Assembly (NCBI GenBank): GCA_017618495.1
Contig: JAFZUD010000200.1
Span: 1 to 16,168, forward strand
DNA: 16,168 nucleotides
Direction: 5' to 3'
DNA from: Bacilli bacterium
Lineage (GTDB): Bacteria > Bacillota_I > Bacilli_A > RFN20 > CAG-826
The notes beneath the pieces are model-generated. The model saw only the letters and a list, made by a program, of their open reading frames with translations, ran no database searches and had not been told where the DNA came from. Position 1 is the stretch's first letter; the number at the start of each line of letters is the position of its first letter. Of this stretch, positions 1-6,057 are shown in pieces. Both the position numbers and the translations under genes were made by a program.

Positions 1-27
1 AAAGATTCAAAAAAGGGTCTCTCAATC

Positions 28-57
28 TTTAGTTGGAAGGCGACTTCGTGTTAAAAT
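28..57 (+). promoter_or_regulatory. Possible promoter of the phoH-like gene
   Basis: A -35-like TTTAGT (28-33) is followed after 18 bp by TAAAAT (52-57), which would place the transcript start near 64, about 20 bases before the ATG at 86. The match is modest and the window starts just upstream, so read-through from an upstream gene is equally possible. Confidence 0.3.
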
Positions 58-85
58 CTTCCTATCAAACAAAAGGAAGAATTTA

Positions 86-850
86 ATGGACAGTTCAGCT
101 TACGTCATTTTTGGATTTGATTTCAGAGAAAACCCCGAACAGAAAGAGCTGATACGCCTCATAAACATCGAACCTAATCTCATGCCGATCGTCTTCTGCA
201 AAGGAGACGCCGGAACCGGAAAGACCTTTGCCGCTCTCGCAGCGGCTCTTAACCTTGTCCGTGCAAAAGGCTGCAAAAAGAAATACAAAAACGTCTATTA
301 CGTCAGGGAGCCAGTCGAGATTGGCCATCGTTTAGGCTACCTAAAAGGCACCGAAGAAGATAAGTATGGCCCATACCTTGGACCTCTCCTTGATAACTAC
401 AATCACCTTATGGTGAACGTTAAGTCCGATCCTTCTTCCCTTTACCGTGAACCAAAGAAAAACGCCAAATACATGGATGAAGATAGGCCTATCTACGAGA
501 ACCTTCCAAGCGACATCGTCCCAATTGCTCCCGAGTTCATCCGTGGCCGTTCCTTCAGCGACGCCATCCTTATCGTCGATGAAGCCCAAAACCTCACCCT
601 CGATGAGCTTCATACTTTAGCCACTCGTTTAGGAAGCAATTCCAAGATGATCGTCATCGGCTCCCCTAACCAAATCGACGTTGAGGATCAGACCTTCGAG
701 AAGAATGCGTTCGAGACCTCATACAAGATCCTTGAGCCGACCGGACTCGTTGGTTTCGTCGAGCTCAAAGCTCCAATGCGTTCGGGCTTCGTCACCGACT
801 TCGATCAAAGATTCCTTCAGTACAAACTCAAGGAAGGCAAAAAACGTTAA
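86..850 (+). CDS. phoH: PhoH-like ATPase, single-domain (254 aa)
   Basis: A P-loop ATPase of the PhoH family, related to superfamily 1 helicases and thought to act in RNA metabolism; the exact substrate of this group is not settled. Visible motifs are Walker A GDAGTGKT (residues 40-47), the family signature around VREPVEIGHRLGYLKG (73-88), IRGRSF (152-157), Walker B ILIVDEAQN (161-169) and a sensor-like segment IVIGSPNQID (189-198). At 254 residues it is shorter than typical PhoH/PhoL (about 320-350) and has neither the N-terminal PIN domain of PhoH2 proteins nor a KH domain, so it is essentially the bare ATPase core. The start is supported by AAGGAAGA at 73-80. recN follows 45 bp downstream on the same strand. 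The family is clear from the sequence; a specific cellular role is not. Confidence 0.88.
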   Translation: MDSSAYVIFGFDFRENPEQKELIRLINIEPNLMPIVFCKGDAGTGKTFAALAAALNLVRAKGCKKKYKNVYYVREPVEIGHRLGYLKGTEEDKYGPYLGPLLDNYNHLMVNVKSDPSSLYREPKKNAKYMDEDRPIYENLPSDIVPIAPEFIRGRSFSDAILIVDEAQNLTLDELHTLATRLGSNSKMIVIGSPNQIDVEDQTFEKNAFETSYKILEPTGLVGFVELKAPMRSGFVTDFDQRFLQYKLKEGKKR

Positions 851-882
851 TCAAAACCATTCTCTTTAAGAGAAAGAGCAAC

Positions 883-888
883 TAGAAT
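883..888 (+). promoter_or_regulatory. -10-like box immediately before recN
   Basis: TAGAAT at 883-888 would start transcription at about 895-896, essentially at the recN ATG (896). No Shine-Dalgarno lies at normal distance; only AGAAAGAG about 20 bases upstream is purine-rich. A small palindrome, TTCTCT/AGAGAA (860-874), lies where the -35 region would be. The -35 is poor, so co-transcription with phoH is also possible. Confidence 0.35.
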
Positions 889-895
889 TGTCTTA

Positions 896-2563
896 ATGCT
901 GAAACGTTTAACCATCACAAACCTCGCAATCATTGAGAATATAGACGTCTCCTTCGGAGAAGGTTTTACCGTTCTCACTGGTGAGACGGGCGCTGGCAAG
1001 AGCCTTGTCATCGATTCGCTTTCTCTCCTTTTGGGAGCAAGAGCCTCGAACGAACTCATCCGCGCAGGCGAAGACTCCGCAACAATCCGTGGGGTTTTTG
1101 CTGTGAATAATCGGATTTTGAATGCGATTTTGATGTCTTTGGAAATTCCAGAGAACGATGGCGAAATCGTTGTGAGCCGCACCCTCAGCAAAGCCGGAAC
1201 CAAGATCAAAGTGAACGGCGTTTCCATCACCCTCCAAGACCTTTTGAAGATCTCCAAGTACCTTGCTGACATCCATAGCCAATTTGATTTCGAGAAGATC
1301 CTCAACCCAGAGAACTACCTTGGCATCATCGACGGATTCTCTAGTGAGCTCATCTCCTCCTACAAGAAGGACTACTCGCTTCTCCTTTCCGAATACAAAG
1401 CGAAGAAGAAAGAATACGAAGCCCTTCTAGCGAAGAAGCAGAAGATCGATGAAGACCGTGACTTCTACGAATACCAATACAAAGAACTCAAAGCCATGGC
1501 CCTCCAAGAGGGAGAACAAGAGGAAATTGAATCCCAGGTTTCTCTCCTTTCCAATTACGACAAAGTCTATTCCCTTTCCCAGGAAGCGGAGCAAATCCTC
1601 CACAGCGATTTCCTTGACCAGATGTATGAGTTAAACGAAATCCTTGAGAAGCTCGCGAAATACCAGCCTCAATACCAAGACACCCAAACATCCCTTGTCG
1701 AAAGGTATTACGAGATCTCTGACATGTTCGACAGCCTTAAGAAAGACCTTAGGGAAATCGACTATGACCCAAGCAGATTGGATGAGCTTCAGCAAAGAGA
1801 CGCTGATTTGACATCCATCCAAAGGAAATACAAAAAGAACATCTCCGAACTCATCGCCTATCGAGACGAATTAGCCAGCACCTTAGGCAACAAAGAAGAC
1901 TTCGAATTCAATCTCAAAGAGAAGCAAAAAGAGATGGATGAGGCCTTCAAGAAATGCAAAGCCAAAGGCGAAGAGCTCACCACCGTCAGAAAGAAAACCG
2001 CTTTATCAATCGAGAAGGAACTTGAAAGGAACTTGGATGACCTTCGTCTCCACGCGACTTTCAAAGTCGACTTCCTTAAGAACGAGGCCAAAGATGACTC
2101 AATCCTCAAAGAGGATGGCATGGACACCCTCGACTTCCTTATTGAGACCAACGTCGGCGAAGGAATGAAGAGTTTGGGCAAAGTAATTTCTGGAGGCGAA
2201 GCCGCTAGAATCATGCTCGCTTTCAAAGCCACCCTCATCAAAGCCAATAGAATCCCAACCGTCATCTTTGATGAAATCGATACCGGCGTCAGCGGTGAGT
2301 CCGCTCAAGCCGTCGCGAAAAAGATCAGAGAGATCTCTCTTTCAAGCCAAGTTATCTCCATCACCCATATGCCTCAAGTCGCTTCTTTGAGTGACCACCA
2401 CATCCTCATCTCTAAAGAGGTGAAAGGCGATAGAACATTCGCTCATATCAAAGAGCTTTCTCTTGAAGAAAAAATCAATCAAGTCGCCTATCTCATCTCT
2501 GGCGGAACTGTCACCGAAAAACAGCTCGAATACGCAAAAGAGATGGTTTTATCATCGAGATAG
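896..2563 (+). CDS. recN: DNA repair protein RecN
   Basis: An SMC-like ATPase recruited to DNA double-strand breaks that helps bring ends together for recombination. The N-terminal ATPase half carries Walker A GETGAGKS (residues 29-36). The centre (about 150-350) is rich in Lys, Glu and Leu and looks like the family's coiled coil. The C-terminal half carries the ABC signature ISGGE (431-435), Walker B with VIFDEIDTG (456-464) and the switch histidine in THMPQVAS (His491). At 555 residues it is close to B. subtilis RecN (576). One oddity is the usual IHGQHEH segment, which here reads IHSQFDF (126-132); the Q-loop glutamine Q129 is kept but the neighbouring Gly and His are changed. The start has no convincing ribosome binding site. 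No LexA-type operator was seen upstream. The gene is clearly RecN. Confidence 0.95.
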   Translation: MLKRLTITNLAIIENIDVSFGEGFTVLTGETGAGKSLVIDSLSLLLGARASNELIRAGEDSATIRGVFAVNNRILNAILMSLEIPENDGEIVVSRTLSKAGTKIKVNGVSITLQDLLKISKYLADIHSQFDFEKILNPENYLGIIDGFSSELISSYKKDYSLLLSEYKAKKKEYEALLAKKQKIDEDRDFYEYQYKELKAMALQEGEQEEIESQVSLLSNYDKVYSLSQEAEQILHSDFLDQMYELNEILEKLAKYQPQYQDTQTSLVERYYEISDMFDSLKKDLREIDYDPSRLDELQQRDADLTSIQRKYKKNISELIAYRDELASTLGNKEDFEFNLKEKQKEMDEAFKKCKAKGEELTTVRKKTALSIEKELERNLDDLRLHATFKVDFLKNEAKDDSILKEDGMDTLDFLIETNVGEGMKSLGKVISGGEAARIMLAFKATLIKANRIPTVIFDEIDTGVSGESAQAVAKKIREISLSSQVISITHMPQVASLSDHHILISKEVKGDRTFAHIKELSLEEKINQVAYLISGGTVTEKQLEYAKEMVLSSR

Positions 2564-2598
2564 CCTTTTGTAGCGCTTACATAATTTCCAAAAAAACG

Positions 2599-2624
2599 CA
2601 CTTATTTCGCCTTAAGTGTTGCTT
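2599..2624 (+). terminator. Weak hairpin after recN
   Basis: CACTTA (2599-2604) can pair with TAAGTG (2613-2618) around an 8-base loop, followed by TTGCTTT. The stem is AT-rich and the U-tract poor, so this is at best a weak terminator. It is the only candidate between recN and the lipoprotein gene. Confidence 0.3.
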
Positions 2625-2644
2625 TCATAGTGAAATTAAGACAA

Positions 2645-2733
2645 CATAATAAAGTCAAACCCTCGTAGACGGAAATTCTGTGAATGATTTTTGTAACGAG
2701 GAAAAATGCCAGAACAGGCATAAAAGAAAGGAG
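2645..2733 (+). promoter_or_regulatory. Candidate -10 box and structured leader of the lipoprotein gene
   Basis: CATAAT (2645-2650) is a plausible -10 box that would start the RNA near A2657; no good -35 accompanies it. The resulting leader of about 88 bases can form an outer stem CCTCGT (2661-2666) with ACGAGG (2696-2701) at its 5' end. A second hairpin, ATGCC (2706-2710) with GGCAT (2717-2721), ends six bases before the ribosome binding site AAAGGAG (2727-2733). No known riboswitch class was recognised. Confidence 0.3.
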
Positions 2734-2744
2734 CTTTTTCTAGA

Positions 2745-4259
2745 ATGAAAAAGAAATTTGTTCTTCCGCTCGCAGCCCTCGGATTGATGGTTGCCTTAGC
2801 AGGATGTGAAAAAGGTGGAACCGACACATCTGCTGCTAGTGGAAGCGGAACCCCAGGCACCAGTGCCACTACATCAGCTGCCCCATCTTCTAAGATGGAA
2901 CAGATCAAAATCACCACTGCTACCGGCAACAAAACCATGGTCGTTGGCACCACCCTTCAGCTCACCGCTGATCAGGCAGGCGTCACTTGGTCATCCGCAA
3001 ACGCGGACATCGCCACTGTCAGCGCCGATGGCTTAGTCGAAGCCAAAGCTCTCGGCTCAGTCAAAATCACCGCCAAGAAAGATGGTTTCAAAGATGGCGC
3101 CGTCACCCTTGAAATCACCAGACCAGCCGCTACCGCTAAGATCGACTGGAAAGATGCCGATCACTATTCTGTCGACGGCTCCTACACCAGAAGCAACCGT
3201 GGTCCTGGCGACACCCCTGTCTACTCCAAATCACAAGCCGAAGACGGCGAGTGCATTGGCTACCAAGGAACCGGCGATAAGGAAACCTTAACCTTCACCT
3301 CTACCGCCGCTGTTGCCGCTGAGCTTACCTCCTCAATGGGCAGCAACAACTCCGTCAACTTAGCCGACGTTTGGAAGATCAAATTCAATGGTACCGAGCT
3401 TAATTTAGCTGGTAAGAGATACGAGTCCGATGACGCCTCCGGCAACTACACCTTCCAGGAAGTTTCCTTCGGTGATGTCAACTTGATCCAGGGCGACAAC
3501 GTCTTAGAGATCGAATACCTTGTCGAAGACAGCCCATATCTCGACAACTTCTACGTCTACGCGAAAGCCGCGACTACCATCACCTCCAAACCAGCTGCAG
3601 AGAAGCAGAAGATCGCTCTCCCAGAAGGCGCTGACAAATTAACAGTGACCATTGGTGGAACCGCAACCATCAACTGCACCGAAACCGGTGTCACATATGC
3701 TTCTTCCAACAATGACATTGCCACCGTTGATCAAAACGGCGTTGTCACTGGCGTTGCCAAAGGCTCTGCTACCATCACCATCTCCAAAGATGGCATGATC
3801 CCAAATAGAGTCACCGTCACCGTCACCAATCCTTCTGAGGTTATTATCGAAGCCGAAAGCGAGTCAACCCTCGTTGAATACACCGATGGTGCAACTGTCC
3901 CATCCTACAAGACTTCCAGCAGCGGCGGCGCCTATGTCCGTGTCCTCCCAACTGGAACAACCTTGACCTACACCTTCACAGCTGCCAACGCTGGCAACTA
4001 CAACTTGACCATGACTGGCAGAAACTTCAGCCGTGATCACGAAATCACCGATCTCAGCCAGGATGCTGAAATCAAGATCAATAACGTCGCCGTTGACCTT
4101 GCTGGCAAAGCTTGGGCTTATGCCACTTCCAACCAGAGCCTTGATCTTGGCACCGTCACTCTTGCTGCTAGCAACACCTTGACCTTCAAAGTCATCGGCG
4201 CCGAGGTTGCTGATACCAACTTCATGCTCGACAGCTTCATCTTCACCCCAGCCGCCTAA
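2745..4259 (+). CDS. Surface lipoprotein with duplicated BIG2 and carbohydrate-binding-like domains
   Basis: A predicted exported lipoprotein of 504 residues. The N-terminus is a lipoprotein signal peptide with lipobox LAGC, so Cys21 would be lipidated, followed by a Ser/Thr/Ala/Gly-rich tether (about 22-50). The rest is two copies of one plan. BIG2 (bacterial Ig-like) domains lie at about 52-126 and 287-362, each with the IATVSADG/IATVDQNG core and an SVKIT/SATIT strand. After each comes a beta-rich module (about 132-275 and 365-502) ending in LDNFYVYA or LDSFIFTP, as in CBM6/CBM35-type carbohydrate-binding domains; both also share an N-x(5)-LAGK segment. There is no catalytic domain. This suggests a cell-surface glycan-binding or adhesion role, an inference from architecture; the ligand is unknown. 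Its start is supported by AAAGGAG 11 bases upstream, and it is followed by its own terminator, so it is probably monocistronic. Confidence 0.85.
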   Translation: MKKKFVLPLAALGLMVALAGCEKGGTDTSAASGSGTPGTSATTSAAPSSKMEQIKITTATGNKTMVVGTTLQLTADQAGVTWSSANADIATVSADGLVEAKALGSVKITAKKDGFKDGAVTLEITRPAATAKIDWKDADHYSVDGSYTRSNRGPGDTPVYSKSQAEDGECIGYQGTGDKETLTFTSTAAVAAELTSSMGSNNSVNLADVWKIKFNGTELNLAGKRYESDDASGNYTFQEVSFGDVNLIQGDNVLEIEYLVEDSPYLDNFYVYAKAATTITSKPAAEKQKIALPEGADKLTVTIGGTATINCTETGVTYASSNNDIATVDQNGVVTGVAKGSATITISKDGMIPNRVTVTVTNPSEVIIEAESESTLVEYTDGATVPSYKTSSSGGAYVRVLPTGTTLTYTFTAANAGNYNLTMTGRNFSRDHEITDLSQDAEIKINNVAVDLAGKAWAYATSNQSLDLGTVTLAASNTLTFKVIGAEVADTNFMLDSFIFTPAA

Positions 4260-4281
4260 TCAATAACTAACGATTAGAAAT

Positions 4282-4312
4282 AGCCCAGCGATTAAGTTCG
4301 CTGGGCTTTTTT
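4282..4312 (+). terminator. Intrinsic terminator after the lipoprotein gene
   Basis: A perfect 9-bp stem, AGCCCAGCG (4282-4290) with CGCTGGGCT (4299-4307), 8-base loop, followed by six T. It lies between convergent transcripts and may also slow the tRNA-Leu transcript from the other side, though the minus-strand U-tract is poor. Confidence 0.93.
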
Positions 4313-4367
4313 CATGGACCAATAAAGAAAAAGAATTGACGGTAGACATCAATTCCAAATCGTTTTT

Positions 4368-4451
4368 TGGTGCAGGATGGGGGACTCGAACCCCCACGGG
4401 TTTCCCCATAAGATCCTAAGTCTTACGCGGCTGCCATTACGCCAATCCTGC
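4368..4451 (-). tRNA. tRNA-Leu(UAG)
   Basis: On the minus strand the sequence folds as a class II tRNA. The acceptor GCAGGAT (complement of 4445-4451) pairs with ATCCTGC (complement of 4372-4378). The anticodon stem TAAGA/TCTTA encloses loop CTTAGGA with anticodon UAG. The variable arm is GGG-GAAA-CCC, and the T arm GGGGG/CCCCC carries a normal TTCGAGT loop. The CCA end is encoded (4368-4370). It is 84 nt, reads CUN leucine codons, and is convergent with the lipoprotein gene. Confidence 0.96.
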
Positions 4452-4463
4452 AACGCGCTAACT

Positions 4464-4492
4464 ATCGTAGCATCCACCCCTATAAACCTCAA
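4464..4492 (-). promoter_or_regulatory. Promoter of tRNA-Leu
   Basis: Read on the minus strand: -35 TTGAGG (complement of 4487-4492), a 17-bp spacer, then an extended -10 TGC-TACGAT (hexamer is the complement of 4464-4469). Transcription would start near 4457, only about six bases before the mature tRNA. Confidence 0.6.
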
Positions 4493-4554
4493 CCTCTACA
4501 AAGGAAGTAAAGGGCCGAAAATCTTAAAATCCCTGCAATTCCAAACTATTTTCG

Positions 4555-4560
4555 TATAAT
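4555..4560 (+). promoter_or_regulatory. -10 box of the RsuA-family gene placing the transcript start on the ATG
   Basis: A perfect TATAAT (4555-4560) sits six bases before the ATG at 4567; the standard +1 position, seven bases after the last base of the box, is the A of that ATG. No -35 of note and no Shine-Dalgarno is visible, so the mRNA is predicted to be leaderless. Confidence 0.65.
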
Positions 4561-4566
4561 GTCAGC

Positions 4567-5328
4567 ATGAAGGAAGAAGCCCTCACTTTATATGACTATC
4601 TCTCCACCGCGAAAGTCGCGGCAAAAAGGAGAGTCATCAAAGCCATACGCCATGGCCTTGCTAAGGTTGACGATAAGGTCATCGATGACCCTAATTTCAT
4701 CGTTAATCCTTCTAGCAAGATCGAGTATGAAGGCAAGGAAGTCCCCTACGTCTATCACTTTGTGATAATGCTCAATAAGCCTAAAGGACATATGTCCTCC
4801 AGCGTGGACGAGAAATACCCAAGCGTCTTTAGGCTTATCCCAGAGGAATTAAGAGATAGGGCCATCCTCTCTGGGAGGCTTGATCAAGATACCGAAGGCC
4901 TAATCCTTTTCAGCGACTTAGGAAGGCTCACGAATAGACTCGTATTACCTCAATATGGGGTCAACAAAGAATACGAGCTCACCTTGGACAAAGAGATCAG
5001 CGAGGAAGACTTTAGGAACATCACCGAGGTCGGAACCGATTTCGACGGTGAGATGATTAAGCCAGTATCTCTGGAGATGAAGGACAAGAAGAACCTTAAG
5101 ATCGTCCTCTCCCAAGGCAAATACCATGAGATTAAGCGCATCTTCTATAGAAGAGGATATAAAGTTATCGCGTTAAGACGAACGAAGTTCGCTTTCCTGG
5201 AATTAGGAGACCTTGAGGTCGGAAAGTATCGATTCCTAGACGCTTTAGAGGAAGAAAAGCTTTTTAAGATCGTCGGCATGGAAAGGGAACAAAAGGTATT
5301 TACAGTCAGCAGAAAGACGACAAAGTAG
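4567..5328 (+). CDS. rsuA: RsuA-family 16S rRNA pseudouridine synthase
   Basis: Converts a uridine in small-subunit rRNA to pseudouridine; in E. coli RsuA the target is U516 of 16S rRNA. The N-terminus (about 1-60) is an S4 RNA-binding domain. The catalytic domain follows, with the substrate-entry segment MLNKPKG (68-74), the catalytic loop GRLDQDTEG (103-111, nucleophile Asp106) and the closing motif QGKYHEIKRIF typical of the RsuA/RluB/RluE/RluF group. Its 253 residues fit the family (about 230-250). The exact uridine cannot be told from sequence, so RluB/RluF-type specificity remains possible. It is divergent from tRNA-Leu and followed by a tRNA pair with its own promoter, so it is probably monocistronic. 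Its start lacks a ribosome binding site. Confidence 0.9.
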   Translation: MKEEALTLYDYLSTAKVAAKRRVIKAIRHGLAKVDDKVIDDPNFIVNPSSKIEYEGKEVPYVYHFVIMLNKPKGHMSSSVDEKYPSVFRLIPEELRDRAILSGRLDQDTEGLILFSDLGRLTNRLVLPQYGVNKEYELTLDKEISEEDFRNITEVGTDFDGEMIKPVSLEMKDKKNLKIVLSQGKYHEIKRIFYRRGYKVIALRRTKFAFLELGDLEVGKYRFLDALEEEKLFKIVGMEREQKVFTVSRKTTK

Positions 5329-5337
5329 GTTTAATTC

Positions 5338-5366
5338 TTGCCTACGATTTTCATAGGTTGTATATT
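5338..5366 (+). promoter_or_regulatory. Promoter of the tRNA-Ile/tRNA-Val unit
   Basis: TTGCCT (5338-5343), a 17-bp spacer and TATATT (5361-5366). Transcription would start near 5373, giving a leader of about 38 bases before the mature tRNA-Ile end, removed by RNase P. Confidence 0.7.
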
Positions 5367-5410
5367 ATTAGAGCGCTTTCGGAAGACTATGTCGGAAAAC
5401 GCACGATTGT

Positions 5411-5487
5411 GGGCCTTTAGCTCAGCTGGTTAGAGCGCACGCTTGATAAGCGTGAGGTCGATGGTTCAAGCCCATTAAGGCCCACCA
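5411..5487 (+). tRNA. tRNA-Ile(GAU)
   Basis: A 77-nt cloverleaf. Acceptor GGGCCTT (5411-5417) pairs with AAGGCCC (5477-5483), discriminator A, encoded CCA (5485-5487). The anticodon stem CACGC/GCGTG encloses loop TTGATAA with anticodon GAU. The D arm is of normal AGCTCAGCTGG type and the T loop is TTCAAGC. Confidence 0.97.
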
Positions 5488-5499
5488 TTCTGCTAATTG

Positions 5500-5530
5500 A
5501 GCTCCGAGCGTTCGGAGCTTATTTATTTAG
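5500..5530 (+). terminator. Hairpin between tRNA-Ile and tRNA-Val
   Basis: A perfect 8-bp stem, AGCTCCGA (5500-5507) with TCGGAGCT (5512-5519), loop GCGT, followed by the T-rich TTATTTATTT. It could terminate after tRNA-Ile, but no promoter is visible in the few bases before tRNA-Val, so it may be a leaky terminator or an RNA-processing hairpin. Confidence 0.55.
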
Positions 5531-5532
5531 AA

Positions 5533-5607
5533 GGGTGTTTAGCTCAGCGGGAGAGCGCTTCCTTCACACGGAAGAGGTCGTAGGTTCGACACCTATAACA
5601 CCCACCA
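5533..5607 (+). tRNA. tRNA-Val(CAC)
   Basis: A 75-nt cloverleaf. Acceptor GGGTGTT (5533-5539) pairs with AACACCC (5597-5603), encoded CCA at 5605-5607. The anticodon stem CTTCC/GGAAG encloses loop TTCACAC with anticodon CAC, reading GUG. T arm GTAGG/CCTAT with TTCGACA loop. Probably transcribed from the tRNA-Ile promoter. Confidence 0.95.
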
Positions 5608-5904
5608 CTTCATATCCAAATGGGCCAAGTGCTCATTTTCTTTTTGTCCTCTATCTGGTGTTCAAGAGGTCATTTTGTCCTCTTTTCCTTTTTGACGGAG
5701 GACAACCGTATTTGTTTTCGCAAAAATTTTTTAGCTCGTCTTACTCAAGGTTTAGCTTTTAATACCTATTTACAAAAAAGTAGCGTTATTTTTAGAAAAT
5801 ACCTTATTTTTGTATTAGGTAACTTTTGTTTACATATTGGTTGCATCGCTACCCCTATTTTCCTTATTAATATATAAATACTATATGTAATCGATAAATT
5901 TTCA
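5608..5904 (+). other. AT-rich intergenic gap without a convincing gene
   Basis: About 300 bases between tRNA-Val and the pyrG promoter. It is T-rich and clearly more AT-rich than the flanking genes. Open frames here (one from 5620 to 5877, another running out of the tRNA) have no ribosome binding site, hydrophobic low-complexity products and codon use unlike neighbouring genes, so they are not called. The only structure seen is the repeat cluster at 5642-5705 and a weak TACCT/AGGTA pair near 5805-5820. No terminator with a clean stem and U-tract was found for tRNA-Val. Confidence 0.6.
5642..5705. repeat. Direct and inverted copies of TTGTCCTC
   Basis: TTTTGTCCTCT occurs at 5642-5652 and again at 5673-5683, 31 bases apart. 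The inverted form GAGGACAA lies at 5698-5705 and can pair with either copy (8 bp with the second, 15-base loop). A further AAGAGG at 5664-5669 can pair with the second copy. The RNA could therefore form alternative hairpins. Function unknown. Confidence 0.6.
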
Positions 5905-5932
5905 TTTACAAATACACAATCAAGCATATAAT
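5905..5932 (+). promoter_or_regulatory. Promoter of the pyrG-glnN-purA-glmS unit
   Basis: TTTACA (5905-5910), a 16-bp spacer and a perfect TATAAT (5927-5932): the best promoter in the window. Transcription would start at about 5939-5940, in the context TTGGCAAC, giving a leader of about 114 bases before the pyrG ATG. Confidence 0.8.
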
Positions 5933-5940
5933 ACGTGTTG

Positions 5941-5955
5941 GCAACTTAAGGTTGC
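5941..5955 (+). promoter_or_regulatory. 5'-terminal hairpin of the pyrG leader
   Basis: GCAAC (5941-5945) pairs perfectly with GTTGC (5951-5955) around loop TTAAG. It begins within one or two bases of the predicted transcript start, a position where hairpins commonly protect the mRNA 5' end. A second structure inside the leader ORF pairs CAAGG (5981-5985) with CCTTG (6005-6009) and TTCTA (5987-5991) with TAGAA (5997-6001). Confidence 0.45.
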
Positions 5956-5970
5956 AGTAAAGGATTAGGT

Positions 5971-6057
5971 ATGATTGCTTCAAGGCTTCTACACGTTAGA
6001 AACACCTTGGGCCTTACCACCCCTTTTTTCTTTTTTGAGAAGGAAACGCGAGTATGA
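5971..6057 (+). CDS. Leader ORF (28 codons) overlapping the pyrG start
   Basis: A short open frame lying wholly within the pyrG leader. It has its own ribosome binding site AAAGGA (5959-5964) six bases before the ATG, and its TGA stop (6055-6057) overlaps the pyrG ATG (6054-6056) as ATGA, the classic arrangement for translational coupling. The 28-residue product starts MIASRLLHV and, encoded by a T6-C-T6 run (6024-6036), has four consecutive Phe after TTP. No homologue is recognised. The pyrG ribosome binding site AGAAGGAA (6038-6045) lies inside this ORF, so ribosomes translating the leader would cross it. The good start signal and exact overlap make it more than chance; whether the peptide or only its translation matters is unknown. 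Confidence 0.5.
   Translation: MIASRLLHVRNTLGLTTPFFFFEKETRV

Noticed and set aside
851..895. LexA operator before recN
   Set aside because: No GAAC-N4-GTTC-like sequence is present; the palindrome there is TTCTCT/AGAGAA with a 3-base loop.
4377..4559. 60-residue plus-strand open frame starting MGDSNPHGF
   Set aside because: Its 5' part is the antisense of tRNA-Leu(UAG), a common false gene call; it has no ribosome binding site and runs across the tRNA and rsuA promoters.
5535..5877. Overlapping open frames of 75 and 85 codons downstream of tRNA-Val
   Set aside because: One runs through the tRNA; both lack ribosome binding sites, are Phe/Leu/Ser-rich from T-rich DNA and have codon use unlike neighbouring genes.
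5936..6036. Classical pyrG attenuator with GGGC start
   Set aside because: The predicted start offers only GG before C, and no GC-rich stem directly abuts the U-run, so the B. subtilis mechanism is not supported as such.
6024..6056. Polymerase slippage on the T6-C-T6 run fusing the leader ORF to pyrG
   Set aside because: One extra U would put the leader in the pyrG frame, but a TGA at 6036-6038 in that frame ends translation at once.
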